Shown in pieces: positions 1-9,149 of a DNA stretch of 64,000 nucleotides (position 1 is the stretch's first letter; each line of letters starts with the position of its first letter). A model generated the notes under the pieces. It did no database searches. It worked only from the letters and a program-made list of their open reading frames with translations, and was not told where the DNA came from. A program made the position numbers and the translations under genes. The stretch is from Pseudomonas sp. RIT409 (GTDB lineage: Bacteria > Pseudomonadota > Gammaproteobacteria > Pseudomonadales > Pseudomonadaceae): NCBI RefSeq assembly GCF_003052515.2, contig NZ_QARE02000005.1:248001-312000 (forward strand), written 5' to 3'.

Positions 1-296
1 CGTACCAGCCGAGGAAACCCAGCGAGCACGAACATCAGCAATTGAGCGCCCATTTGGCTACGGTGACGATACAACTGTTGGTGGCCACGCATGGCCAACT
101 GCTGCAATGCGTCGACGAGGTGGCTGCTGTATCCGCGCTCGTGGGCCAGCGCCAGGTGCTGGCAGATCTGGCGATAATCTTCGGCGAAGCCTTTGCCTGC
201 TTCGCTCAGGTGACGACTGCGCTCCAACAGGGCCAGGCGCTCGGCAAAGCGTGCCCATCCAGCCTGATGGCGTCGTTCGAACTGGCGCTGTTTCAT
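1..296 (-). CDS. SpoIIM-like (stage II sporulation protein M family) membrane protein, 3' part cut by window edge
   Basis: Leftward reading frame with its ATG at 294-296 and no stop before base 1, so about 98 N-terminal residues are visible. The protein starts MKQRQFERRHQAGWARF and has the charged, helical N-terminus seen in Pseudomonas SpoIIM/DUF95-like proteins, ending as a hydrophobic segment (LLMFVLAGF) begins. Its ATG overlaps the TGA of the upstream RDD gene (ATGA, 293-296), which indicates translational coupling. SpoIIM-like and RDD genes are often paired in Gram-negative bacteria, usually with a MoxR/DUF58 cluster; their function there is unknown. The family assignment rests on the N-terminus and the context only. 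Confidence 0.75.
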   Translation of the reverse strand, partial: MKQRQFERRHQAGWARFAERLALLERSRHLSEAGKGFAEDYRQICQHLALAHERGYSSHLVDALQQLAMRGHQQLYRHRSQMGAQLLMFVLAGFPRLV

Positions 297-1030
297 GTCG
301 AGCCTGCCAGCCCGCGGGCGATGCCGTGCAACTGGTCGACAGCGTCTTGAGGGGTCGCCCCGACGGGCAATTGCAGGGAAGTCGCGAGAAGTGCTGCCAA
401 CTCCTGCGCTCGCGCGGGCGTCAGCGTGTGTTGGCGCTCGGCAAAGGCCAGCACCGCGCGCTGCTCATCGAGTGTCAGAGGCAGCGGGCAGGTCAGAGGG
501 GCGCCGTCCGGTACCTCAGGGCGAGGCACGGGCATCTCGCGGTAGATCACCAGGGTGCCCGCGGCCAGGTCTCCCAGCCGTTTGAACAGCGGATGTTGAA
601 GACAGACGAAGGCGCCCACGCTATAGCCGAACGGCAGCATGTCGATGAAGCGCAGCAGGTTGCGCAGCAGAGAGGCTGACCAGCCTACCGGCGTTCCATC
701 CTCATGCACCACCCGCAGCCCCATGATTTGCTTGCCAGGTGTGCGCCCCTGATGCAGTACTTCGAACAGGACCATGTACCACCAGTTGGTGAGGAACAGG
801 ACTATCGAGAAAAGGCCGACCCCGAACTCACCGAGGGCGTTGAGGACGAAGAACAGCGCGACCAGCAGCGCACCGCGTATGGCCAGGTCGATCGTGAACG
901 CCAGTGAACGGGACAGCAGGCCCGCTGGGCGCAGCAGCAAATCGATGCCTTCCGGTGTTTCCATGCGGATGCGGGTGTCCAATAGAGCAGGCGATGCGGC
1001 GTTCCTTTGCCAGGCTTGCGAGGGGGACAT
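293..1030 (-). CDS. RDD family integral membrane protein
   Basis: A 245-residue protein. The core (about residues 20-165) has the RDD features: an early LLRPAGLLSRSLAFTIDL stretch carrying the first Arg/Asp pair, hydrophobic segments around residues 50-85, the conserved EVLHQGRTPGKQIMGLRVV region and a final hydrophobic hairpin. The last 75 residues are soluble and charged. RDD proteins are membrane proteins of mostly unknown role, some linked to ion exchange. It is first in a leftward pair with the SpoIIM-like gene (4-bp overlap). The start is uncertain: a second Met (METPEGIDLLL, residue 23) begins where homologues' conserved sequence begins, and neither start has a strong ribosome-binding site. 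Confidence 0.85.
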   Translation of the reverse strand: MSPSQAWQRNAASPALLDTRIRMETPEGIDLLLRPAGLLSRSLAFTIDLAIRGALLVALFFVLNALGEFGVGLFSIVLFLTNWWYMVLFEVLHQGRTPGKQIMGLRVVHEDGTPVGWSASLLRNLLRFIDMLPFGYSVGAFVCLQHPLFKRLGDLAAGTLVIYREMPVPRPEVPDGAPLTCPLPLTLDEQRAVLAFAERQHTLTPARAQELAALLATSLQLPVGATPQDAVDQLHGIARGLAGST

Positions 1031-1213
1031 GGTCGGGTGAGGTACGCCTGAAAATAAAGTTTGATGCTAGCCATGGGATGAAAGCTAAGCAACCGGATGA
1101 TTCCGAACCGAGGTGTGGGAAACGTCTTCAAACACTTTCCTCAATCACTCGCGCAATCTGGGCTCCGGTTTCCATCTGGTAGACTGCGCGCGACTCAAGC
1201 TCAGGATCTGCCC

Positions 1214-2644
1214 GTGACTTCCAGCATCTTCTGGTACGACTACGAAACCACCGGTATCAATCCTCGCAATGATCGACCGCTTCAGGTTGCGGGCATTCGA
1301 ACGGATGACCAGCTCAACGAAATCGGTGAACCGATCAACCTCTATTGTCAGCCCAGTGATGACATCCTGCCTCACCCGGCAGCGTGTCTGGTCACAGGTA
1401 TCACGCCTGCGCGGCTGGCCGAAAAGGGCCTGTGCGAAGCGGATTTCATGACCCGCGTCCACGCCCAACTGGCGTTGCCTGGCACCTGCGGTGCGGGCTA
1501 CAACACCCTGCGTTTCGACGACGAGATGACGCGGTACAGCCTGTACCGAAACTTCTTCGACCCTTACGGTCGGGAATGGCAGGGGGGCAACAGCCGTTGG
1601 GATCTGATCGATGTTGTGCGCACGGCATATGCGTTGCGGCCTGAAGGCATTGTCTGGCCGGAAGAGGATGGGCGAGTGACGCTCAAGCTGGAGCGATTGA
1701 CGGCTGCCAATGGCATCGATCATGGGCAGGCTCACGATGCACTTTCCGATGTGCGTGCAACGATTGCATTGGCGCGCTTGATCCGGGAAAAACAACCCAA
1801 GCTGTACGATTATCTTTTTCAGCTTCGCAATAAACACAAGGTTCAAGAACAGATCCGTTTGCTGCAGCCGCTCGCTCATATATCCGGGCGCTTTTCGGCC
1901 GCGCGAAGTTATTTGAGCGTGGTTCTGCCGCTGGCGTGGCACCCCACCAACCGTAATGCGCTGATTGTCTGCGATCTGTTTCATGATCACAGCCCCTTAC
2001 TGGAAGAAGAGGCGCACACCCTGCGCCAGCGCTTATATACGCGCCGCGAAGATTTGCTCGAGGGTCAGTTGCCGATCCCGCTCAAACTTCTCCATATAAA
2101 CAAATGCCCGGTCGTCACACCGTTAAGCGTCTTACGTGAGGAGGATCGCCAGCGGCTTCAACTGGATATGGAGGTTTATAAGGCGCGCGCCCGCGATCTG
2201 AGCGAGGGTCAGATGATTTGGCAGGATAAGTTGCAGACGGTATACGCGGCCGAAGAATTTCCGGTCACGGAGGACCCGGAACAGCAGTTATATGATGGAT
2301 TTATTAACGACCGTGACCGCCGCCTTTGCGAACAGGTGCGTCTGGCTGAGCCGCACCAGTTGGCAACCGCTGCATGGCCTTTTGATGATCCACGTCTGCC
2401 GGAATTGCTGTTTCGCTACCGAGCTAGAAACTTCGCGGAAACCCTCAGTGAAGTTGAGCAGCAGCGCTGGTCGAGTTTTTGTCGCCAACGGTTGACCGAC
2501 CCTCAGGCTGGGGCGCCGAACACCTTGAAGGCTTTCACCAAGGCGCTGATAGGGCTTTCGCTTAAAGCGAAACCAGAGCAGTTGAAAGTCTTGGCGCAGT
2601 GGCAGGATTATTCGCTGCAGTTGCAGCAGCGTCTCGGGTTGTAA
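1214..2644 (+). CDS. sbcB: Exodeoxyribonuclease I (single-strand 3'-5' exonuclease)
   Basis: 476 residues from a GTG start at 1214, close to the 475 residues of E. coli SbcB. The frame stays open upstream to 1097, but the family's conserved N-terminus (SSIFWYDYETTGINPRNDRP) starts right after this GTG. The DEDD exonuclease core is visible: DYETTG (first acidic pair), a middle Asp in the RFDDEMTRY region, and HDALSDVRAT (His-Asp-Asp) near residue 180. The SH3-like and helical C-terminal domains follow. It degrades single-stranded DNA 3' to 5' in recombination and mismatch repair. It is convergent with mvaT, an arrangement I know from Pseudomonas (sbcB-mvaT-purU). Confidence 0.96.
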   Translation: MTSSIFWYDYETTGINPRNDRPLQVAGIRTDDQLNEIGEPINLYCQPSDDILPHPAACLVTGITPARLAEKGLCEADFMTRVHAQLALPGTCGAGYNTLRFDDEMTRYSLYRNFFDPYGREWQGGNSRWDLIDVVRTAYALRPEGIVWPEEDGRVTLKLERLTAANGIDHGQAHDALSDVRATIALARLIREKQPKLYDYLFQLRNKHKVQEQIRLLQPLAHISGRFSAARSYLSVVLPLAWHPTNRNALIVCDLFHDHSPLLEEEAHTLRQRLYTRREDLLEGQLPIPLKLLHINKCPVVTPLSVLREEDRQRLQLDMEVYKARARDLSEGQMIWQDKLQTVYAAEEFPVTEDPEQQLYDGFINDRDRRLCEQVRLAEPHQLATAAWPFDDPRLPELLFRYRARNFAETLSEVEQQRWSSFCRQRLTDPQAGAPNTLKAFTKALIGLSLKAKPEQLKVLAQWQDYSLQLQQRLGL

Positions 2645-2670
2645 GCCATCACCTTCGAAGTCGACGCAAT

Positions 2671-2700
2671 AAAAAACGCCAGCAATCGCTGGCGTTTTTT
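2671..2700. terminator. Bidirectional intrinsic terminator between sbcB and mvaT
   Basis: A near-perfect palindrome: an A-run, an 8-bp stem (ACGCCAGC/GCTGGCGT) with a 4-base loop, then a T-run. The A- and T-runs lie symmetrically, so it can stop transcription from both convergent genes. Confidence 0.9.
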
Positions 2701-2746
2701 CAGGTCGCATATCAATGTACAACCGCGCTTGCAACGCCTTGGCTAG

Positions 2747-3124
2747 TTAGCCCAGCAGTGTGGACCAGCTCTCTACCTCGTCACCGCCCCACTTGGCTTT
2801 CCACTCTTTGAGCGTCTTGTGGTTGCCGCCTTTGGTTTCGATGATTTCACCGTTGTGCGGGTTCTTGTATTGCTTGACCTTGCGCGCACGTTTGGTGCCG
2901 GTAGTTTTGACGGCGGCGCCACGCGGTGCCTTGACCTTGGCATCCGGGTCCAGCAGCGCAATGATGTCGCGCAGGGACTTTTGGTACTCGCCCATCAGTG
3001 AACGCAGCTTGCCTTCAAACTCAAGTTCTTTTTGCAGCTTGTCGTCTTGTTGCAGGTTTTGCAGGCGAGCCTGCAATTCTTTGATGGCTTCTTCCGTGGC
3101 GCGGTATTCGTTGATCAGAGACAT
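2747..3124 (-). CDS. mvaT: H-NS-like xenogeneic silencer MvaT
   Basis: 125 residues from MSLINEYRATEEAIKELQ; an upstream in-frame Met at 3166 would add a non-conserved 14-residue leader. Residues 1-60 form a coiled-coil oligomerisation region (heptad-like LQARLQNLQQDDKLQKELEFEGKL). A basic linker follows (about 62-85, with several Lys/Arg), then the C-terminal DNA-binding domain (HNGEIIETKGGNHKTLKEWKAKWG). In P. aeruginosa MvaT a linker Arg and a Gly-Asn pair form the AT-pincer that inserts in the minor groove; GGN at residues 99-101 is the matching site here. It silences AT-rich horizontally acquired DNA and affects virulence and biofilm genes. Pseudomonads usually carry several paralogues (MvaT/MvaU/TurA). 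Confidence 0.95.
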   Translation of the reverse strand: MSLINEYRATEEAIKELQARLQNLQQDDKLQKELEFEGKLRSLMGEYQKSLRDIIALLDPDAKVKAPRGAAVKTTGTKRARKVKQYKNPHNGEIIETKGGNHKTLKEWKAKWGGDEVESWSTLLG

Positions 3125-3466
3125 GAGGGCTACCTGTGTTGGGATGAGCAGGGTGTAATGACGCAATAATAGTCACAGTATTTGCGCAAGTAAACATTTA
3201 AGAAAAGTTTTATTCGTAGCATTTTGAAATAGCGCCAACATACCTAGCCCCCCAACTACGGTTTTTGGGCCGTGGGCATAAAAGTGGCGGGCAACAAGTT
3301 TTTTCCCGGCGGTGTTCGACACACCATTCTGGCGTCGAAACAGGGGGGCATTACCGCTGATCGGATCCTTTTCCAGGCGAAGGTGAAATCCGCGTGAACC
3401 GCATACTGCACGGGCGCCGACTTATCGTTAGAATAGCCGCCTTTGCGAAGTTCTGGAGTTCCCTCA
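3125..3466. other. Divergent mvaT/purU intergenic region (342 bp)
   Basis: The part next to mvaT (about 3140-3240) is clearly AT-richer than its surroundings, as expected for a promoter of a silencer that may bind its own region. The purU side has a plausible -10 (TAGAAT, 3429-3434) without a convincing -35. I see no coding potential and no riboswitch I recognise. Confidence 0.5.
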
Positions 3467-4318
3467 ATGCGCACTTTTCGTCTGGTGATCGCCTGCCCGG
3501 ACCGTGTTGGTATCGTTGCCAAAGTCAGTAACTTTCTGGCGTCGTACAACGGCTGGATCACGGAAGCCAGTCATCACTCTGACAACCTCAGTGGCTGGTT
3601 TTTCATGCGGCATGAAATCCGCGCCGATACCTTGCCTTTCGACCTTGAAGGCTTCCGCGCGGCGTTCGCACCCATCGCCGAAGAATTCTCCATGGACTGG
3701 CGCATCACCGACTCCGCTCAGAAGAAACGCGTGGTGCTCATGGCCAGCCGTGAATCGCACTGTCTCGCCGATTTGCTGCATCGTTGGCACAGCGATGAAC
3801 TGGACTGCGAAATTGCCTGCGTGATTTCCAACCACCAAGACCTGCGCAGCATGGTCGAGTGGCACGACATTCCTTACTACCACGTCCCGGTCGATCCGAA
3901 AGACAAGGAGCCGGCATTTGCCGAGGTTTCTCGGCTGGTCAAGCAACACCAGGCCGATGTCGTGGTACTGGCGCGCTACATGCAGATTCTGCCGCCTCAA
4001 CTGTGCCGGGAATATGCGCATCAAGTCATCAACATCCACCACAGTTTCCTGCCATCGTTCGTAGGGGCCAAGCCTTATCACCAGGCGTCGTTGCGCGGCG
4101 TCAAGCTGATCGGTGCGACCTGTCACTACGTGACCGAAGAGTTGGATGCCGGTCCGATCATCGAGCAGGACGTGGTGCGCGTCAGTCACCGCGATAGCAT
4201 CGAAAACATGGTGCGTTTCGGTCGTGACGTCGAGAAGATGGTGCTGGCACGCGGGTTGCGGGCGCATCTGGAGGACCGTGTCCTGGTGCATGACAACAAG
4301 ACCGTGGTCTTCGACTGA
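3467..4318 (+). CDS. purU: Formyltetrahydrofolate deformylase
   Basis: 283 residues. An N-terminal ACT domain (FRLVIACPDRVGIVAKVSNFLASYNG) precedes a formyltransferase-fold domain. The catalytic signature is visible: NIHHSFLPSFVGAKPYHQA (Asn and His of the active site) and TEELDAGPIIEQD (Asp). The start is the ATG just before MRTFRLVIACPD; eight upstream in-frame residues from 3443 are not family-like. PurU hydrolyses 10-formyl-THF to THF and formate, balancing the one-carbon pool and supplying formate to PurT, whose gene also lies in this window (23515-24696). Confidence 0.96.
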   Translation: MRTFRLVIACPDRVGIVAKVSNFLASYNGWITEASHHSDNLSGWFFMRHEIRADTLPFDLEGFRAAFAPIAEEFSMDWRITDSAQKKRVVLMASRESHCLADLLHRWHSDELDCEIACVISNHQDLRSMVEWHDIPYYHVPVDPKDKEPAFAEVSRLVKQHQADVVVLARYMQILPPQLCREYAHQVINIHHSFLPSFVGAKPYHQASLRGVKLIGATCHYVTEELDAGPIIEQDVVRVSHRDSIENMVRFGRDVEKMVLARGLRAHLEDRVLVHDNKTVVFD

Positions 4319-4479
4319 TTCCCTGCTCGTCTGGCGGTGTCTGACGCCGCCAGCTCGTCATGCGGCGCTTGATGCTGCGCCATACCTTTTGCCGAACGTA
4401 CGCTTTGAAACGGCTCGGGTCAGTGTGCGAGAGTGCGCATTCGCCTGTTCACCAATGCCGCCTCCGGAGGTCCGTTCCA

Positions 4480-4662
4480 ATGGCTAACCCACTCGATAAA
4501 GCCACGTCCAAAGCTCCGCCGACGTTGGGCGAGGGCTGCCTTGCGCGTTACGATCCCGACGCGTTGTCTGCTGAAGATGGCACTGAGTTCGAAGGCGCTG
4601 CGCAGCTGTGGAAGGAATTGACGTCCACCGAGGAAGAATCATCCAGCCCTGACCCGCAATAG
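4480..4662 (+). CDS. Small acidic hypothetical protein (60 aa)
   Basis: A 60-residue protein, MANPLDKATSKAPPTLG at the start and an acidic Ser/Asp-rich end (TSTEEESSSPDPQ). A strong GGAGG sits 9 bases before the ATG (4466-4470), the main reason to believe it. It has no signal peptide, membrane segment or family I recognise. Its last 24 bases overlap the 3' end of the convergent membrane protein gene, so the two transcripts would be complementary there. It is probably real; function unknown. Confidence 0.6.
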   Translation: MANPLDKATSKAPPTLGEGCLARYDPDALSAEDGTEFEGAAQLWKELTSTEEESSSPDPQ

Positions 4663-5634
4663 CTTCATCAGCAGCGGCTTGCCGACCAGCAGCAGAAAGA
4701 CCGGGCCGCCCGCAACCAGATAGAAGTAATAGGTCACGATCCGCCAAATCAGAATCGCCGCGGCTGCGGTTGATTTCCCCACCATCGGAGCCAGCAACGC
4801 AGCCGACGTCAGCTCTGCAGCCCCTGCGCCGCCGGGCGACAGGCTGAACTGGCCTGCGCTCAGCGACAGCATTTGCACCAGAAACGTCCAGGCCCAATCG
4901 ATGTCGACCCCAAGTCCTCGCAAGGCCAGGTACATCACGCTGTAGCGCAGCCCCCAATGCACGCAGGTCAATGCAAACACCTTGAGCAAAATGCGATGAG
5001 GCATTTTCCAGGTTTCAGCCAAGGCGTCGCGGAAATGCAGGAGTTTGCGCGCCCAGCGAATTCGCGTGGTGTTCTTGCGCCGCAAACGGGTTAACAGCTT
5101 GCCATTGAACAAGATGATTCGGCGGTGAAAACGGGCGAAACCCGCACAGGCGCATAAGCCAGCTCCGATCAACAGCGCGCTGGCGATGAGCATCCACTCC
5201 AGGTTTTCACTGAGCTGATGGAAGACCGCGTAAATCAGGATCCCGATCAGGGCGAGCAGGAAAAACACCAGATCATTGAGTTGATCGGTGGCGAACGCGG
5301 CGGTGCTTTTTGCCGAGCCGATTCCGCAGCGAGAGAGCAACGCGACCAGGGTCAGTGGAGCGCCACTGCCTCCGGGCGTCGCGCTGTACGCAAACTCCGT
5401 GGCCATGACGATACCCAGGCTTTTGCGCATGCCGACCCCCGCAGCACTTTCCCCCAGCAGCAAGCGCAGGCGCATGGTGTTCGCGCACCATCCTACGAGC
5501 ACCATGCCAAACATTGCGCCCAGCAAGGCCAGAGGGAAATTGCGCAGCCGATGAAACACTTCAGTGCCGCCCATGAAAAATGGGATCAGTAGCGCGACCA
5601 GCAGGATGGCGCCGAGCCAGGTGAGGCGTTTCAC
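4639..5634 (-). CDS. YbhN/UPF0104 family (lysylphosphatidylglycerol synthase TM-region-like) inner membrane protein
   Basis: 331 residues with about eight hydrophobic segments, including one at the N-terminus (LTWLGAILLVALLIPFF). The family signature is visible: EFAYSATPGGSGAPLTLVALL (about residues 95-115), LNDLVFF, and a late SLSPGGAGAAELTSAALLAPMVG. This is the flippase-like membrane part of LPG synthases without the soluble aminoacyl-transferase domain, so it most likely handles lipids or lipid-linked substrates; the substrate is unknown. It ends inside the convergent small gene. Confidence 0.88.
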   Translation of the reverse strand: MKRLTWLGAILLVALLIPFFMGGTEVFHRLRNFPLALLGAMFGMVLVGWCANTMRLRLLLGESAAGVGMRKSLGIVMATEFAYSATPGGSGAPLTLVALLSRCGIGSAKSTAAFATDQLNDLVFFLLALIGILIYAVFHQLSENLEWMLIASALLIGAGLCACAGFARFHRRIILFNGKLLTRLRRKNTTRIRWARKLLHFRDALAETWKMPHRILLKVFALTCVHWGLRYSVMYLALRGLGVDIDWAWTFLVQMLSLSAGQFSLSPGGAGAAELTSAALLAPMVGKSTAAAAILIWRIVTYYFYLVAGGPVFLLLVGKPLLMKLLRVRAG

Positions 5635-5922
5635 GCGAACAATCCGCTATTGAGCGAGAGGGCGGGGGCGGTGGTCAGAAGGTCATTGCGGGTCGACACG
5701 ATGGAAAGGGCTCTCGGTGGATGGGTTCAAAATGGCTTGCGTCGTGAATTGACCCTGTTTGGCGACAGGTGTTCGTCTGTCCGCAACGGTGAGGTCGCGC
5801 TGGCCGCGTTAAGCTAGAGTGAAGGGGCTGACTCAGCTTGGCAATGCTCGATGCAGGCAGGGGCGAGTGGTTTCCCCCCTGCCTTTGAATGAAAAATGCC
5901 CCATTGAACCAAAGGTAAAGAC

Positions 5923-7413
5923 ATGGCGGATTCACAACAGATGCTGATAGGTGCCGGACCGGATGGCCAGCCGGTCGGCCAGACGCTCAGGCTGGGCAAC
6001 CGCCACGGCCTGGTCGCAGGCGCAACGGGCACAGGTAAGACAGTCACCCTGCAACGCTTGGCCGAGTTATTCAGTGATGCCGGGGTAGCCGTGTTCGCCG
6101 CCGACATCAAAGGCGATCTGTGCGGGCTCGGGGCTGCGGGCAATCCCCAGGGCAAGGTCGCTGAACGCATTGCCGGGATGCCTTGGTTGCACTACACCCC
6201 CCAAGCCTATCCTGTGACGCTTTGGGATGTTTATGGCCAGTCCGGCCATCCCTTGCGGACAACGTTGTCGGAAATGGGGCCCTTGCTCCTCGGAAGTCTG
6301 CTCGAGCTCACCGACAGTCAACAATCGGCGCTGTACGCCGCCTTCAAGGTGGCCGATCGCGAGGGTTTGCTGCTACTCGACATCAAGGACCTGAAGGCGC
6401 TGCTCAATTATCTGCGCGACCATCCCCAGGCGTTGGGCGAAGACAGTGCCCTGATGACCACTGGCTCCAGCCAAGCGCTATTGCGACGTCTGGCCGTTCT
6501 GGAGCAGCAGGGCGCGGAGGCTTTGTTCGGTGAACCAGCCCTGCAATTGGAGGACATCCTGCAACCGGCGAGCGATGGGCGGGGGCGGATTCATCTGCTC
6601 GATGCCAGCCGGCTGGTGCATGAGGCGCCGAAGGTCTATGCGACCTTTCTGCTCTGGTTGCTGGCGGAACTCTTCGAGCAATTGCCCGAGCGTGGCGACG
6701 CGGACAAACCGTTGCTGGCGCTGTTCTTCGATGAGGCCCATCTGTTGTTCGCGGATACTCCCAAAGCGTTACAGGATCGCCTCGAGCAGGTGGTCCGCCT
6801 GGTGCGTTCCAAAGGCGTTGGCGTGTATTTCGTCACCCAGTCGCCTAGCGATCTACCCGATAACGTGTTGGCGCAGCTTGGCTTGCGCATTCAGCATGGC
6901 CTGCGGGCGTTTACCAGCAAAGAGCAGAAGTCACTCAAAGCGGTGGCGGACGGTTTTCGGCCCAATCCAGCCTTTGATGCGCTGACCGTGTTGACCGAAC
7001 TGGGCATCGGTGAGGCGCTGGTGGGCACGCTCCAGGACAAGGGCACGCCCGAAATGGTCAGGCGTGTGCTGGTGGCACCGCCGCAATCCCGAATCGGACC
7101 GCTGACGGTCAATGAGCGGTCGGCACTGCTCGCTCAGTCTCCGCTGGCGGGGCGTTATGACAAGGCGGTTGACCGTGAGTCTGCCTATGAGATGCTTCTC
7201 GCCCGTAAAGGCGCAGCACCCGAGGGCGCTGAAGAATCTGCCGCTGCAGAAAAAAACGAAGGCGGTCTTGCGGACCTCGCGGGCGGCTTTCTCGGCAGCC
7301 TGGCGGGGCAGGCAGTCAAAAGTGCGGTGCGCCAGGCGGCCAACCAGATCGGCCGGGAGTTGGTGCGTGGCTTGATGGGGTCACTGCTGGGCAACGGCAA
7401 AAAGCGACGTTGA
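5923..7413 (+). CDS. HerA-like helicase/ATPase, DUF853 (YjgR) family
   Basis: 496 residues. Walker A is GATGTGKT (residues 33-40) and Walker B is LLALFFDEAHLLF (about 265-277). A sensor-like YFVTQSPSDLPDNVLAQLGLRIQHGLRAF block follows, typical of the HerA/FtsK-like clade called DUF853. The C-terminus is a small Gly/Ala-rich amphipathic tail (GGLADLAGGFLGSLAGQAVKSAVRQ) and a basic end (GNGKKRR). E. coli YjgR is the obvious relative; its physiological role is not established. It stands alone and ends in a bidirectional terminator. Confidence 0.9.
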   Translation: MADSQQMLIGAGPDGQPVGQTLRLGNRHGLVAGATGTGKTVTLQRLAELFSDAGVAVFAADIKGDLCGLGAAGNPQGKVAERIAGMPWLHYTPQAYPVTLWDVYGQSGHPLRTTLSEMGPLLLGSLLELTDSQQSALYAAFKVADREGLLLLDIKDLKALLNYLRDHPQALGEDSALMTTGSSQALLRRLAVLEQQGAEALFGEPALQLEDILQPASDGRGRIHLLDASRLVHEAPKVYATFLLWLLAELFEQLPERGDADKPLLALFFDEAHLLFADTPKALQDRLEQVVRLVRSKGVGVYFVTQSPSDLPDNVLAQLGLRIQHGLRAFTSKEQKSLKAVADGFRPNPAFDALTVLTELGIGEALVGTLQDKGTPEMVRRVLVAPPQSRIGPLTVNERSALLAQSPLAGRYDKAVDRESAYEMLLARKGAAPEGAEESAAAEKNEGGLADLAGGFLGSLAGQAVKSAVRQAANQIGRELVRGLMGSLLGNGKKRR

Positions 7414-7433
7414 GCGCTGGAGCCTCCAAAACG

Positions 7434-7462
7434 AAAATGCCCACGGGTCAGGTGGGCATTTT
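7434..7462. terminator. Bidirectional terminator between the DUF853 gene and pit
   Basis: An 11-bp perfect inverted repeat (AAAATGCCCAC/GTGGGCATTTT) with a 7-base loop, between two convergent genes; A- and T-tracts flank it symmetrically. Confidence 0.88.
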
Positions 7463-7483
7463 CATTTCAATCGAATTGCCGAG

Positions 7484-8956
7484 TCACACAAGCGCCTTGG
7501 ACGCCAGCCAGAACAGGGCGGCGGAGAGGGCGACCGTGGCCGGCAGCGTCAGCACCCAGGCCAGCAGGATGTTGCGAACGGTGCCGCCTTGCAAGCCGCT
7601 CTTGTTGGCAACCATCGTGCCTGCTACACCCGAGGACAGGATGTGGGTGGTGGAGACCGGCAGACTGAACACGTTGGCCAGTGCGATGGCGCTGGCAGTA
7701 GTGATCTGCGCCGACATACCTTGTGCGTAGGTCATCCCCTGCTTGCCGATTTTTTCGCCGATGGTCAGGACCACGCGCTTCCAGCCGACCATGGTGCCGA
7801 TACCCAACGCCAGTGCCACGGCCAGAATCACCCAGAACGGGGCGTATTCGGTGGTAGCGGTCAGGTCTTTGCGCAGTTTTTCCAGGTCGGATTTTTCACG
7901 GGCGTCCAGCGCCGGCAGTTTCCCGACCTTGCGTGCCGTGTCGTCCAGGCACAGCAGGTAGCGGCGAACTTCGATCCGGTGTTCGGCAGACAGGCTGTGA
8001 TAGTCGGTGACGCCTTTCAGGTTGTTCAGCAGCGCGTCGATGGTAGGTTCGGTCTGCTCTGGATTGCAGCTGAAGTGCTCTGGCAGATCGCCGGTTGTCG
8101 ATTTACCCAACGCCAGATACTCGCCCAGCGTCGCATTGTTGCGCTGATAGAACTGGCTCAGGTGCAGCGTGGCATCACGGGTGCGCTCGATCTGGTAGGT
8201 GGTCGAACTCAGGTCCAGCACGAATTGCGCCGGCACGATACCGATCAATACCAGCATGATCAGACCAATGCCTTTCTGACCATCATTGGAACCATGAACA
8301 AAGCTGACGGCCATTGCCGAAATCACCAGCACCAGGCGATTCCAGAACGGAGGATGCTTCTTGTCTTTGGTATTGCGGCGCTGTTCCGGCGTGTTGTGCA
8401 TCTTGGACAGCGGGCGCCACGTCTTCAACGCAATCAACGCGAGTGCCGCGACAATGAAGCCCATCAGCGGGGAAAAGACCAGCGAGGCGCCGATGTCGAT
8501 TGCCTTCTGCCAGTTAACGCCTTCGCCCAGCGGGATGTGGTTGATCAGCGCGTTGGCCAGACCTACCCCCAAAATCGAACCGATCAGCGTATGAGAGCTG
8601 GAGGCGGGTATGCCGAAGTACCAGGTGCCCAGGTTCCAGGTGATTGCCGCGGCCAGCAGCGAAAACACCATGGCCAGCCCATGACCGGTATTGACGTTGA
8701 TCAGCAGTTCGACCGGTAGCAAATGGACGATGGCGTACGCAACGCCGACACCGCCGAGCAGTACCCCGAGAAAATTGAAGACACCCGAAAAGAATACGGC
8801 CAGGTGAGGGGGCATCGCCTTGGTGTAAATGACTGTCGCCACCGCGTTGGCGGTGTCATGAAAGCCGTTGATGAACTCGAAAGTGAGGACAAACGCCAGG
8901 GCGAGCAGCAAGCTCACAATCACCCAAGCATCCAGTCCGCTGAATAAATCGATCAT
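7484..8956 (-). CDS. pit: Low-affinity inorganic phosphate transporter, PiT family
   Basis: 490 residues, near the 499 of E. coli PitA. The PHO4/PiT signature appears twice in inverted topology: GFHDTANAVATVIYTKAMPP near residue 31 and FVHGSNDGQKGIGLIM near residue 220. There are about ten membrane segments, and a long polar loop (about residues 255-370) interrupts the C-terminal half, as in proteobacterial PitA. It imports metal-phosphate with protons at the inner membrane. It appears monocistronic, with no pho box that I could identify. Confidence 0.94.
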   Translation of the reverse strand: MIDLFSGLDAWVIVSLLLALAFVLTFEFINGFHDTANAVATVIYTKAMPPHLAVFFSGVFNFLGVLLGGVGVAYAIVHLLPVELLINVNTGHGLAMVFSLLAAAITWNLGTWYFGIPASSSHTLIGSILGVGLANALINHIPLGEGVNWQKAIDIGASLVFSPLMGFIVAALALIALKTWRPLSKMHNTPEQRRNTKDKKHPPFWNRLVLVISAMAVSFVHGSNDGQKGIGLIMLVLIGIVPAQFVLDLSSTTYQIERTRDATLHLSQFYQRNNATLGEYLALGKSTTGDLPEHFSCNPEQTEPTIDALLNNLKGVTDYHSLSAEHRIEVRRYLLCLDDTARKVGKLPALDAREKSDLEKLRKDLTATTEYAPFWVILAVALALGIGTMVGWKRVVLTIGEKIGKQGMTYAQGMSAQITTASAIALANVFSLPVSTTHILSSGVAGTMVANKSGLQGGTVRNILLAWVLTLPATVALSAALFWLASKALV

Positions 8957-9114
8957 GGAAGGTTTTCTGACCCGGTATTAAGGGGGCGGGATTATGACAG
9001 AAAAAAAACTAATCGATAGGCAAGCCGCCCATTGGTAGCAACCTGCAACGAAAATTTCTGCCGGTGCGCCCCATTGACTTCTTGCGAAGGAAGCCCGCAG
9101 GTCACCTGCCGACG

Positions 9115-9147
9115 CCTGTAGGACCGGCGTGAACCGACCGCTCGAAG
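9115..9147. repeat. Degenerate REP-like element
   Basis: CCTGTAGGACCGGCGTGAACC and following bases resemble the Pseudomonas intergenic REP family that begins CTGTAGGA(G/C)CCGGC. It has decayed and forms only a poor hairpin. It lies just after the stop of the 65-residue gene, a typical REP position. Confidence 0.45.
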
Positions 9148-9149
9148 GA

